A stretch of 64,000 bases of DNA from Micromonospora sonchi (lineage in GTDB: Bacteria; Actinomycetota; Actinomycetes; Mycobacteriales; Micromonosporaceae): the NCBI RefSeq assembly GCF_014646235.1, contig NZ_BMNB01000019.1:1-64000 (forward strand), given 5' to 3'. The translations under genes and the position numbers were made by a program. The notes under the pieces were generated by a model. The model saw only the letters and a list, made by a program, of their open reading frames with translations, was not told the DNA's origin and did not search any database. Positions 8,166 to 17,623 of this stretch are shown piece by piece. The number at the start of each line of letters is the position of its first letter. Position 1 is the stretch's first letter.

Positions 8166-8959
8166 GAAAGCGGAATGTCCTCGGCGTGCTGGTCGACGCC
8201 ACCGATTACGCGGAGGCCACCGAGCAGGTGGTGGCCGCCGCACAGGACCGCCGGCCGCTGGCGCTGACCGCGCTCGCCGTGCACGGCGTGATGACCGGGG
8301 TGCTGGATCGGGCGCACAACGCCCGGCTCAACTCGTTCGACGTGGTGACCCCGGACGGTCAGCCGGTGCGCTGGGCGCTGAACCTGTTGCACGGCGCCGG
8401 GCTCACCGACCGGGTCTACGGGCCGACGCTGACCCTGCACGTGCTCTCCCGCTTCGCCGACGAGGGGCTGCCGGTCTACCTCTACGGCTCGACGGAGGAG
8501 ACTCTGGCCCGGCTGATTCCGGCGCTGGAGCGGATGTTTCCGGCCTTGAAGATCGCCGGGGTGGAGGCGTCGAAGTTCCGCGTCGTGCAGCCGGGTGAGG
8601 ACGCCGAGATCGCCGACCGGATCAAGGCCAGTGGGGCTCGGCTCGTCCTGGTCGGGCTCGGCTGCCCCCGCCAGGAGGTCTTCGCGTACGCGATGCGCCC
8701 GCTGCTGGACATGCCGCTGATGGCGGTCGGTGCCGCCTTCGACTACCACGCCGGGCTGCTACGCCAGCCACCGCCGTGGATGCAGCGCGCCGGGCTGGAG
8801 TGGTTCTGGCGACTGGGGCTGGAGCCGAAGCGGCTGTGGCGGCGTTACGTGATCCTCAACCCTGCGTACCTGGGCAGGTTGTTCGCGCAGAAGACCGGGC
8901 TGTGGAAGGCCCGGCCGCCCGCGCCGGCCACTGAACGGCCGGCCGGGTTCGCGGTCTGA
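8162..8959 (+). CDS. WecG/TagA/CpsF family glycosyltransferase
   Basis: GT26-family glycosyltransferase that transfers a sugar (N-acetylmannosamine or its uronic acid in characterised members) to a lipid-linked acceptor at the inner membrane face. Family marks: TPDGQPVRWALNLL, with the catalytic aspartate in the DG pair; RVYGPTLTLHVL; and LVGLGCPRQEVFAY near residue 165. The GTG start at 8162 overlaps the epimerase stop (GTGA); a GTG 15 bp upstream is also possible. 265 residues with a basic C-terminus. It forms an operon with the epimerase and ends at a strong bidirectional terminator. Confidence 0.9.
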   Translation: MRKRNVLGVLVDATDYAEATEQVVAAAQDRRPLALTALAVHGVMTGVLDRAHNARLNSFDVVTPDGQPVRWALNLLHGAGLTDRVYGPTLTLHVLSRFADEGLPVYLYGSTEETLARLIPALERMFPALKIAGVEASKFRVVQPGEDAEIADRIKASGARLVLVGLGCPRQEVFAYAMRPLLDMPLMAVGAAFDYHAGLLRQPPPWMQRAGLEWFWRLGLEPKRLWRRYVILNPAYLGRLFAQKTGLWKARPPAPATERPAGFAV

Positions 8960-8969
8960 TCACCGGCTC

Positions 8970-9008
8970 GTCACCGGGCCCCGACTCGGCTTGTCGGGGC
9001 CCGGTGAC
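8970..9008. terminator. bidirectional terminator between convergent genes
   Basis: A perfect 16-bp inverted repeat (GTCACCGGGCCCCGAC with its complement at 8993-9008) around a 7-nt loop. It lies between the glycosyltransferase and subtilase stops. Confidence 0.9.
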
Positions 9009-9020
9009 GGTTGCCCGGTG

Positions 9021-10895
<1,875 letters not shown>

Positions 10896-10938
10896 CTTCC
10901 TACCTCCCTCCGACCGGCATCGACCGTTCACCCGCTTG

Positions 10939-10962
10939 CGGCGAATTCATCGATGAATGCCG
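10939..10962. promoter_or_regulatory. palindromic operator candidate upstream of the protease
   Basis: A perfect 14-bp palindrome ATTCATCGATGAAT at 10945-10958, extended by a complementary CGGC/GCCG pair of arms. It lies 50 bp before the protease start. AT-rich and exact, it stands out in this GC-rich background and is a plausible repressor site. Confidence 0.5.
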
Positions 10963-11114
10963 ATTAAGATGAGGATAGTGGGACGCCTGAGGACAGATGA
11001 ACATGTTGGATTCCCCATAACACTGACGCGATGGTTCCCCTAGGGGACGGGTACGGGATCAACGGGGGGATGGGCCCGATTCGACGGACGGGGAATCGGG
11101 AAAGGCTGAGAGGC

Positions 11115-11717
11115 ATGCAGAGCCATCTCGCCCTCCTGCTCCCGGTCGCCGCCGTGTGGTGGGCAGCCGGTTACCTCGCCGACAGGTTGCCCCGGCTGAC
11201 CCACGCCCGCGGGCTCCGCCGGCACGCCGGCTGGCTGCTCGCGCTGACCCTGGCCGGGCTCGGCCTGACGGTGGCTCTGCCGGTCGCCGGCCTGGCCACC
11301 GCCGGCGCGACCCTGGCGGACCGAGCCGCGAGCGGGCTCATACTGGCCACGATCCCGGCGCTGGTGGTGGCGTTCTGCACCGTACGCCGGTTGCGGCGGC
11401 TCCGCGCCGGGGCGGGCGCGCTGGCCGTCACGCCCCGGACACCGGCTCCGCACGGGTTGCGGGCCACCGCCGCCCACCCGCTGATCGGGCTGCCACTGCA
11501 GGTGACCGGGTTGGCTCTGGTGCCGGCCCTGATCGCGGCGAGCGGCGCCGGCCAGTTCCTCGGACCCGGGGTCACCGGGCCCGCCATCACCGTCGGGGCG
11601 CTGGGCGTCGGCGCCATCGGCGTACGCCACGCGCTGCGTCACAGTCGGCTCGCCGAGCGGGCCATGCCGGAACGGTCGGCGGCCTCAGCGCGTCCGGCCG
11701 GCGTCCTGCACGTATAG
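11115..11717 (+). CDS. hypothetical multi-pass membrane protein
   Basis: Not recognised. 200 residues with about five hydrophobic segments: HLALLLPVAAVWWAAGYL, WLLALTLAGLGLTVALPVAG, GLILATIPALVVAFC, GLPLQVTGLALVPALIAA and GPAITVGALGVGAIGV. Basic loops (RRLRRLRAG) lie between them, so it is an integral membrane protein. ATG at 11115 is the first methionine at the hydrophobic start. The 3' end overlaps the convergent gene at 11685 by 33 bp. Nothing around it points to a function. Confidence 0.6.
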   Translation: MQSHLALLLPVAAVWWAAGYLADRLPRLTHARGLRRHAGWLLALTLAGLGLTVALPVAGLATAGATLADRAASGLILATIPALVVAFCTVRRLRRLRAGAGALAVTPRTPAPHGLRATAAHPLIGLPLQVTGLALVPALIAASGAGQFLGPGVTGPAITVGALGVGAIGVRHALRHSRLAERAMPERSAASARPAGVLHV

Positions 11718-12089
11718 CAGTTCCAGGATCGCCCGGGTCGCCTCGAACCAGCGATCCAGCCAGCCCGGGGGCGGCACGCTGCCCCTGGGCGGCAACTCCA
11801 TCATCAGGCCCCGCAGCAACGGGTGATCCACCAGGGAGCCGCTCTCCGTGGTCGACCAGCCGGACGCCGGGAACGACGGTTCGGTGAGCGGGTTGGGGTC
11901 CAGCGACGGCAGGGTGAGCGGCGGCGTGGCCGGCTCGGTCGCCACCGCGCTGTCCCGCCCGGCCGATTCGGTCTCCGTCGACACCACCTCGGTCAACACG
12001 GTGTCCCGGCGGGCACCGCGGTACTTGCCGCCGAACCGCTCCGGCTTCCCCGGCCCGTTGGTGAGGTTCTCTGACCCGATACTCGTCAT
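11685..12089 (-). CDS. hypothetical 134-residue protein
   Basis: Not recognised. A soluble, Pro/Ser/Thr-rich protein. The N-terminal part is charged (NGPGKPERFGGKYRGARRD), the middle looks disordered, and the end looks helical (GWLDRWFEATRAILELLYVQ). ATG at 12089 is preceded by AGGCGAAACG, a weak ribosome site. It converges on and overlaps the 3' end of the membrane protein gene by 33 bp. The coherent, non-repetitive composition favours a real gene, but support is moderate. Confidence 0.5.
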   Translation of the reverse strand: MTSIGSENLTNGPGKPERFGGKYRGARRDTVLTEVVSTETESAGRDSAVATEPATPPLTLPSLDPNPLTEPSFPASGWSTTESGSLVDHPLLRGLMMELPPRGSVPPPGWLDRWFEATRAILELLYVQDAGRTR

Positions 12090-12215
12090 CGTTTCGCCTG
12101 CCTCGCTCGGTTACCCGCCCTGCTCGGGGGGATGTCGACCAGCGCGTACCGACAGGTACAACGAGGCGGGCACGTTGTGGCGACGGCGGCCGGCGGATCC
12201 CGCGCGACCGGTGCC

Positions 12216-12274
12216 GCCCGCCGACCCTCGGCGGGCGCACGGGGTCCCCGCCCGGCCATGCCGGGCGGGGACCC
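12216..12274. terminator. tandem hairpin terminators
   Basis: Two perfect hairpins. GCCCGCCGA/TCGGCGGGC has a 3-nt loop (12216-12236). A 15-bp stem GGGTCCCCGCCCGGC with its complement has a 3-nt loop (12242-12274) and TTT follows on the plus strand. They sit just downstream of the DUF397 gene and end its transcript. Confidence 0.8.
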
Positions 12275-12294
12275 TTTCAGCACTGCCCCGGAAG

Positions 12295-12522
12295 TCAGCC
12301 CCGACCGAAGGCGCCGTCCCGAGTGCTGGTGACGAAGGCGTGCCAGTCACCCGGAGCGAAGACTAGAGCCGGACCTGCCTTGTCTTTCGAGTCCCGGACT
12401 CCGATCGCTCCGGTCACGTAGGCCACCTCCACGCAGTTGTCACAGTTCGGCCCGCTCTTCGAGCTCTTGAACCAGTTCGCCTGCTTCAGGTCGACCCTGA
12501 ATTCTTTTGCGGCCATTTCCAC
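12295..12522 (-). CDS. DUF397 domain protein
   Basis: Small actinobacterial DUF397 protein of 75 residues, with the family pattern WFKSSKSGPNCDNCVEVAYV, then VRDSKDKAGPALVFAPGDWHAFV. GTG at 12522 was chosen because AGGAG lies 5 bp upstream; an ATG two codons in is the alternative. The gene overlaps the 3' end of the XRE-DUF5753 regulator by 37 bp. Such pairs are very common in actinomycetes, where the small protein is thought to act with or against the DNA-binding partner in developmental control. The partner relationship here is inferred from the overlap. Confidence 0.88.
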   Translation of the reverse strand: MEMAAKEFRVDLKQANWFKSSKSGPNCDNCVEVAYVTGAIGVRDSKDKAGPALVFAPGDWHAFVTSTRDGAFGRG

Positions 12523-13367
12523 AACGGCTCCTCTGCCAGTCTCGCGATGTATCCGACGGACTCCTCCGGACGCATGGCCGCTGCTCGAATGTGATCGAAG
12601 ATGAAGCTGTACTTCTGTAGTTCGTCGCTCTTCTCGAGGAAGAGCCCACCCGTGGCGTTCTCCGCGTACACGACATCCGGATCACCGGGTTCGGGGAAGC
12701 TGAGGATCGTGAAGGTGCCGTCCATGCCGGCGTGCGCCCCCACCTCGAACGGCAGGATCTGTAGCGTCACGTTCGGCAGTTGGGCCACCTCCACCAAGTG
12801 GCGCAGTTGTTCACGCATCACCGCCTCCCCGCCAACCGGACGGCACATCACCGCCTCATCGAGCACCACCCATAGATCGACCGGGTCATCCTGGGACAAC
12901 AACGACTGGCGCCCGAGTCGGACACGCACCCGTTGCCGCACCTGTTCGATGGTGAAGTCGGGGCGGGCGGCGCGGATCATGGCGCTGGCATAGTCCTCGG
13001 TCTCCAGCAACCCGGGAACAACCTGCTGCTCCCACGCACGGATCGAGCTCGCCGCCGCCTCCAGTCCCACGTACGCCCCGACCAGCACCGTGCTGTAGGG
13101 GTGCCACCAGCCCTTCTGTCGCGCCTCGCGGGCAATCTGCACCAGCTCGTCGCTCTCGGGACCCACCACCCCGTAGATCCGGAGCATGTCCCGTACGTCG
13201 CGGGGCGTCGCGGTGGTGTGGCCGGTCTCGACCCGGGAGATCTTCGATGCCGAGCACTCCAACTGCTCCGCGACGGCTTCGATGGTGATGCCGGCCGATT
13301 CGCGCCGGCGGCGCAGTTCCGCGCCGAGCCGGCGCCGCCGGATGGTCGGGCTGCGCCGCTCGCTCAC
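12486..13367 (-). CDS. XRE-family regulator with DUF5753
   Basis: DNA-binding regulator of the large actinobacterial XRE-DUF5753 group, which includes WhiJ-like proteins. The N-terminal helix-turn-helix (residues 12-70) reads LGAELRRRRESAGITIEAVAEQL, then ASKISRVETGHTTATPRDV. Residues about 100-280 form the DUF5753 domain (WEQQVVPGLLETEDYA near 115, ALVH-region equivalents, then VTLQILPFEVGAHAGMDGTF). The GTG at 13367 has GAGAGGTG upstream. 293 residues, the usual family size. It is co-transcribed with the DUF397 gene downstream. A decayed copy of such a locus occurs at 37651-37808. Confidence 0.92.
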   Translation of the reverse strand: MSERRSPTIRRRRLGAELRRRRESAGITIEAVAEQLECSASKISRVETGHTTATPRDVRDMLRIYGVVGPESDELVQIAREARQKGWWHPYSTVLVGAYVGLEAAASSIRAWEQQVVPGLLETEDYASAMIRAARPDFTIEQVRQRVRVRLGRQSLLSQDDPVDLWVVLDEAVMCRPVGGEAVMREQLRHLVEVAQLPNVTLQILPFEVGAHAGMDGTFTILSFPEPGDPDVVYAENATGGLFLEKSDELQKYSFIFDHIRAAAMRPEESVGYIARLAEEPLWKWPQKNSGST

Positions 13368-13833
13368 GGTGTCACCTCTCCGCTCGACGCGTCGCTCTCA
13401 CCCGCCTGGGACGCGGCCATTGGGCGGCGGGCGTTCGCGGCGTGGGGGTGGAACCGGTCTTCGACCCGGCCGCGGCGGGAGAAACCGGCCCCCAGTGTGC
13501 CGTCCGGGCGGTCACACGTTCAAGCGCCGTTTCGCGCGAGCCGCTCACATCTTGGCAAACAGCGACCTGCAACTTGCACAGAGCACGTCCCTGATGCACT
13601 CTGTCCGTACGATCCGGGTCACGCACCGTCCCGACTCTGTCTCTCCAAGTGATCATCAGGGATTCTGGGCGGCGCGGTCCCCGCGGTCGGGCATCGGGTA
13701 CGCCACCAGCGGATTCCGGGCCCGCCGGGCAAAACCGTACGCGTACCGGCCACGAGACACGACCTCGTCGCCGGAGTGAATCCCCCGACCACCTCGCCGG
13801 CCGTCGCGCCGGCCGAACTCCTCAGGAGCCCAT
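13368..13833. other. 466-bp intergenic region, regulator promoter
   Basis: No convincing gene was seen; the short open frames have no ribosome site. It holds a perfect 11-bp palindrome TGCAACTTGCA at 13568-13578, about 200 bp before the XRE start, which may be its operator. The rest is the divergent leader of the gene at 13834. Confidence 0.5.
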
Positions 13834-14121
13834 GTGCTTCCCCGCTCCGGTGACGTACTGCACGTGACACGCGCGGCGAGCGTCCAGTTCCGCAGACCCA
13901 TTCTGTTCCGGGTGATCCGGGTGCTCGACCGGCCGACCTACGACGGCTGGCTCTGGCTCGAAGGCTACGAGTTGAACGCGGCGGGGGACGCGGTCAACCG
14001 GCGCTCGATCTTTGTCCAGCGGGCCGGGCTACGACAGTTGCAGGCGGCTGGACAGCCGCGTCCGCACGCCGTGCGCTCGGCTCGTCGACCGGCCGCCCGA
14101 GGCTCGATGCGGGTGGCCTGA
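13834..14121 (+). CDS. conserved hypothetical protein, 95 residues
   Basis: No function known. A compact domain (RAASVQFRRPILFRVIRVLD, then TYDGWLWLEGYELNAAGDAVNRRSIFVQRAGLRQL) fills residues 12-70 and is followed by a basic Arg/Ala-rich tail. The pattern of small beta-rich actinobacterial proteins fits. GTG at 13834 has AGGAG 5 bp upstream. The overlapping ATG two bases earlier opens only a short frame that stops at 13867. Likely a free-standing cytoplasmic protein. Confidence 0.65.
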   Translation: MLPRSGDVLHVTRAASVQFRRPILFRVIRVLDRPTYDGWLWLEGYELNAAGDAVNRRSIFVQRAGLRQLQAAGQPRPHAVRSARRPAARGSMRVA

Positions 14122-14221
14122 GCATCGCGAACAGCCGTCGGGCGGGCATACCGACGCCATAGAATCGGTGTGCCCACCCCGGCACGTCTCCACCCCGCGC
14201 GTCCAGGACCTCGAACCTGGG

Positions 14222-14662
14222 ATGGTCATGGTCAATCTGTCCGCGCGGTGGCCCCGTCGGTCCCGTATCGTCCACTCCTTCGGACTCCTGGCACTGCTCG
14301 GTGCCACCATCCTGGTAGTGCTGATCCGCGATCCCACCCTGTCGTCCACCCGGCTGGCCGAGCCACTTCCGGCTCCCGAGATCACCGTGGTGGAGGGCGA
14401 CCCGCTCAATCCGGACGGGACAGGCGGCGCCTGGGACGAGTTCGCACCCGGCGATCCGGCCGGGGTGCCGCACGACCAGCCGACGGCGGGGTACGGCCAG
14501 CCCCTTTCGTCCGGTGACGGACCGGCGGGCACCGACCACGCGACCGGTGAGCAGCGCACACCCGATGAACTCAGCCGTTCGCTGTTCTGGTCGGGCATCT
14601 TCGGGTTGGCGATCTCCCTCGCCGGCCTGGGGCTCGTCGGCACCAGACGCCGCGGGTGGTGA
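14222..14662 (+). CDS. hypothetical protein with N- and C-terminal membrane helices
   Basis: Not recognised. 146 residues. A first hydrophobic segment spans about residues 15-37 (IVHSFGLLALLGATILVVLI). An acidic, Pro/Gly-rich extracytoplasmic stretch follows. A second segment lies near residues 120-140 (FWSGIFGLAISLAGLGLVG), ending in the basic tail RRRGW. The layout resembles a small sortase-like or secretion accessory anchor but lacks an LPxTG motif. ATG at 14222 or the ATG two codons later are both possible; neither has a strong ribosome site. Confidence 0.5.
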   Translation: MVMVNLSARWPRRSRIVHSFGLLALLGATILVVLIRDPTLSSTRLAEPLPAPEITVVEGDPLNPDGTGGAWDEFAPGDPAGVPHDQPTAGYGQPLSSGDGPAGTDHATGEQRTPDELSRSLFWSGIFGLAISLAGLGLVGTRRRGW

Positions 14663-14677
14663 ATCGCCAGCGCTCAC

Positions 14678-15445
14678 TCACCCGGTGGGGCTCACCGCGG
14701 CGGTCGGCTCGGTGGTCGACGCACCCGTCGTCGGCGCACCCGTCGTCGGCGACGGGCTCGCACTGGCCTCGGCAACCACCAGCGTGACCTCGTCGCCGAC
14801 CTCGACCAGCTCACCCGCCTCCGGATCGGTCGCGATGACCGTGCCCGCCCGCTCCTCCGACGGGCGGTACTCCACCCGATGGTCGAGACCCAGCCGGTCC
14901 AGCACCGCCCGCGCCGCGGCCTCCGAGCGGCCGACCAGCGGCGGCAGCGGCAGCTGCACCGAGGCGGCGCTGGTCGTCGGCGCGGGCGAGGGCGAGCGCG
15001 GAGTCGGTGAGGTCGATCGGGTGGTCGGCGGCGCCGCGGTCGGCGGCTGCGGAGCCGGCCCCTCCTCGTCCACGGCCTGGCGCGCCAGCCACACCCCCAC
15101 CCCGATCAGGCCGAGCAGGAGCAGCAGGACGATCCCCCAGAGGATCGGCAACCACCAGGGACGGCCCGGCTGCTCGTCGCCGTACCAGTCACCGGCCGCC
15201 AGCTCCCGGTCGTCGCCCGGCCGGATCGACGGCACCTCCGCGCGCCCCGACCACGCCGCCGGCCTCGACCGCTGTGCCGGCGGCAACGGTGCGGTCTCCT
15301 CGGGCCTTCCGGATTCCGGCGTACGCCCCAACGGCGCCGTCTCGTCCGGCGCGCGCCCGGTCGGCGTGGGCTCGGAGTCCCCGGCAGCGGTCGGTGGCCA
15401 CGGGCGGGTCTGGTCGTCGGGCGGTTCCTGGCGGTCGTCGCTCAT
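14678..15445 (-). CDS. membrane-anchored single-PASTA protein
   Basis: 255 residues. A Pro-rich cytoplasmic N-terminus (1-95) contains repeated TAPL/TRP motifs that could be kinase targets. One membrane helix (WWLPILWGIVLLLLLGLIGVGVWL, about 97-120) and a Pro/Ser/Thr linker follow. One extracellular PASTA domain spans about residues 165-228 (LPPLVGRSEAAARAVLDRLG ... ERAGTVIATDPEAGELVEVGDEVTLVV), then a Thr/Ser tail. PASTA domains bind muropeptides or lipid II. The architecture is that of a PknB sensor region without the kinase. Confidence 0.82.
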   Translation of the reverse strand: MSDDRQEPPDDQTRPWPPTAAGDSEPTPTGRAPDETAPLGRTPESGRPEETAPLPPAQRSRPAAWSGRAEVPSIRPGDDRELAAGDWYGDEQPGRPWWLPILWGIVLLLLLGLIGVGVWLARQAVDEEGPAPQPPTAAPPTTRSTSPTPRSPSPAPTTSAASVQLPLPPLVGRSEAAARAVLDRLGLDHRVEYRPSEERAGTVIATDPEAGELVEVGDEVTLVVAEASASPSPTTGAPTTGASTTEPTAAVSPTG

Positions 15446-15594
15446 CGCACGTCCCCTTCCGCCAGCCGAGCAGGCATCAGGCCCCGACCGTCAACCTACT
15501 GCCCAACCACCCCCACGGCCCCCAACCTTCCGCGTCAGAAACGTGTCACCTGCAGAGATCTTGGTCGGGGAGTGCCCTCGGGAGGCACTCCCCG

Positions 15595-16257
15595 CTATGC
15601 GCTACCGCACCAGATGGAAACGACGTCGTTCCACCGTCCGATGGTGCCGTCAGGGGGGTCCTGGGCGGTGACCGTCCCGGACCTGCCGGTCGGGTAGCGA
15701 GGCGAGAAACCGGCGTCGACGAGGTCGGCGCGCGCGTCGTGGCAGTCGTCCCCGATCAGGTCCGGCACCTCGTTCGGCGGGGCCGCCCCGGCCACGTCGA
15801 CCACGACGGTGATGCCGCGCTTCACCGGGGTGCCCGCCGTCGGGTTGGTGCTGCGCACGCTGGAGCTGTCTCCGCGGCCGAAGACGAACGACCAGCCCAG
15901 TCCCCGGTCCCGCAGTTCCTCCCGGGCCTCCTCGAAGTCCAGTCCGACCAGGTCCGGCACGATGAGCCCGGTCGGCCGGGTCGGCGCGGTGCTGCTCGGC
16001 GCGATGCTGCTCGGCGCGGCGGCCGGTGTCGGCTTGCCGCGCGGCGGCGAGGTGGTGGGCTGGGCGCTGGGGGTGGGGCCGCCGGTCCCATCGGCGGACA
16101 GGGTCCTCGGCGGCTTCTGGTCACCGGCCAGCACCCAGCCGCCGGTCGCTCCGATGATCGCGAGCAGCACGGCCGCGAGGCCGCCGCCGATGATCAGCGT
16201 GCGGTCCGGACCGGCGTCACCGCGCCCCGGTCGCCCGTCCATGGTCCCGTCGTTCAT
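15595..16257 (-). CDS. membrane-anchored double-PASTA protein
   Basis: 220 residues. A short cytoplasmic N-terminus and one membrane helix (IIGGGLAAVLLAIIGATGGWVL, about 20-42) are followed by a Pro/Ser linker and two PASTA-type repeats. The first starts VPDLVGLDFEEAREELRDRG; the second starts VPDLIGDDCHDARADLVDAG. Two cysteines in the second repeat (GDDC and IWCGSA) could form a disulphide. The ATG at 16257 was chosen because it follows GGTGGGCGGT and places a normal short N-terminus before the helix. A second in-frame ATG is 15 bp in. It lies next to another PASTA protein gene; both are probably extracellular cell-wall sensors or binders. Confidence 0.8.
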   Translation of the reverse strand: MNDGTMDGRPGRGDAGPDRTLIIGGGLAAVLLAIIGATGGWVLAGDQKPPRTLSADGTGGPTPSAQPTTSPPRGKPTPAAAPSSIAPSSTAPTRPTGLIVPDLVGLDFEEAREELRDRGLGWSFVFGRGDSSSVRSTNPTAGTPVKRGITVVVDVAGAAPPNEVPDLIGDDCHDARADLVDAGFSPRYPTGRSGTVTAQDPPDGTIGRWNDVVSIWCGSA

Positions 16258-16379
16258 ACCGCCCACCGCCCTATCACCGGCGACCGTATCCGCCGATGCC
16301 AAGCACTGTCCGTCACCGTTCACGGTCTGGTACTGCGCACGACTCGCCGCACCGAGCACAGGACGTTACGCTGCCCGGC

Positions 16380-17588
16380 ATGGCCAGAGTGGGCTGGGGA
16401 GCATCGATCGCCACCGCGGCCGGCGTGGCGGCCGGTGCCGGGGCGGCCCAACTGGGGTTCGGTTACGGCCTGGGCATCCTCAACTGGGCGCCGGCCGAGA
16501 CCACCGCCAGCACGGCGGCCTGGGTGGCCAGCCTGATCTGGGCCACCTGGATCGCCGCCACCTCGACCATCTTCGGTGCGGTCTGCGCGCAGCGGCTGCA
16601 CGATCGCCGCTTCGTCGCCGCCGGCCCGGAGCAGGGTGCCGCCGCCGGCCTTGAGCAGGGTACCGATGCCGGCCCGGAGCAGGGCGCCGATGCCGGCCGG
16701 TGGGACGGGGGCAGCCTGTGGTGGAGCGCCCTGTCCGGCGCCGCCGCGCTGGGCGCACTGATCACGGTGCTGCTGATCGCCGTACCCGCCCGGGTCGCGG
16801 TGGTGCCGGACACTCCGTCCCCCCGGGACATGGCCGGCGGATACGCGGCGCTCGGCGTACTGGTCGGTGCGCTCGTCGCGCTCTGGGCGCTGCGCTGCCG
16901 GGCGGCAGCCACCAACATCATCGCGACCGCTGGCTGGCTGTGGCTGCTCGCGGTGATCGCCGTGGTCGACTCGGTGCTCGCCGGTCGCGGACTGACCACC
17001 GCACAGCTCGGCATCTGGCAGCTCAGTTCGGGCAGCGACCAGTTCTGGATCCGGGACTACTTCTACTGGCCCGGAGCCGCCCTCTCGCTCGGGTCGGCGC
17101 TGCTGATCGGCGCGCTGGCCGCCCGGACGGGTGTCCGCGACGCCGGCCGCCGGGTCGGCGCCACCGCCTCGGGTGCGGCCGGCCCGTTGCTGGTGGCGGT
17201 CGCGTACTTCCTGGCTGTGCCGAGGCTGACCGCGATCAGCCCGGAGCAGGTGTCCGCCCACCTCATCGCCCCGTACGCGGTGATAGTCGGCATCGGCAGT
17301 TCCGTCCTGGTCGCGGCGCTCGCCCAGCGTTCGGCCCGGCGCGCGACGAACAGGCCCGCCCCCGGCGCAGCCACCGCCGTGCCCGGGCAGCGCGTCGGCG
17401 ACCACGACACGCTCGGCACCGATCCGGTCACCACCGCAGTCGACAACCCAGCCGTACGCACCGACTCAGCCACGCCAGTACCCGCCGCACCAACCACTCG
17501 GGGGGCGAGGAGCCGCAAGCCAGCGGCAAAGGCCACCCGGACCACGGAGTCGGCCAGCACCACCGGGCCGGGCGACGAGCAGGGCTGA
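16380..17588 (+). CDS. hypothetical multi-pass membrane protein
   Basis: 402 residues, not recognised. About eight hydrophobic segments are seen, among them ASIATAAGVAAGAGAAQLGF, WVASLIWATWIAATSTIFGA, SALSGAAALGALITVLLIAV, AALGVLVGALVALWAL and LWLLAVIAVVDSVL. A loop at residues 81-104 consists of three 8-residue repeats. The C-terminal 80 residues are a disordered Thr/Pro/Ala/Arg tail, probably cytoplasmic. Divergent from the PASTA gene across 122 bp. ATG at 16380 begins exactly before the first helix. Confidence 0.7.
   Translation: MARVGWGASIATAAGVAAGAGAAQLGFGYGLGILNWAPAETTASTAAWVASLIWATWIAATSTIFGAVCAQRLHDRRFVAAGPEQGAAAGLEQGTDAGPEQGADAGRWDGGSLWWSALSGAAALGALITVLLIAVPARVAVVPDTPSPRDMAGGYAALGVLVGALVALWALRCRAAATNIIATAGWLWLLAVIAVVDSVLAGRGLTTAQLGIWQLSSGSDQFWIRDYFYWPGAALSLGSALLIGALAARTGVRDAGRRVGATASGAAGPLLVAVAYFLAVPRLTAISPEQVSAHLIAPYAVIVGIGSSVLVAALAQRSARRATNRPAPGAATAVPGQRVGDHDTLGTDPVTTAVDNPAVRTDSATPVPAAPTTRGARSRKPAAKATRTTESASTTGPGDEQG
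16620..16691 (+). repeat. three 24-bp tandem repeats in coding sequence
   Basis: Units at 16620, 16644 and 16668 encode AGPEQGAA, AGLEQGTD and AGPEQGAD in a loop of the membrane protein. They are in frame and mildly diverged, consistent with slippage. Confidence 0.85.
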
Positions 17589-17623
17589 CGGGCCTCCTGC
17601 AATCACGGGGAGAAACAGCGCGG

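Noticed and set aside
13372..13656. 94-codon frame upstream of the XRE gene
   Set aside because: No ribosome site; Arg/Pro/Thr composition typical of non-coding GC-rich DNA.
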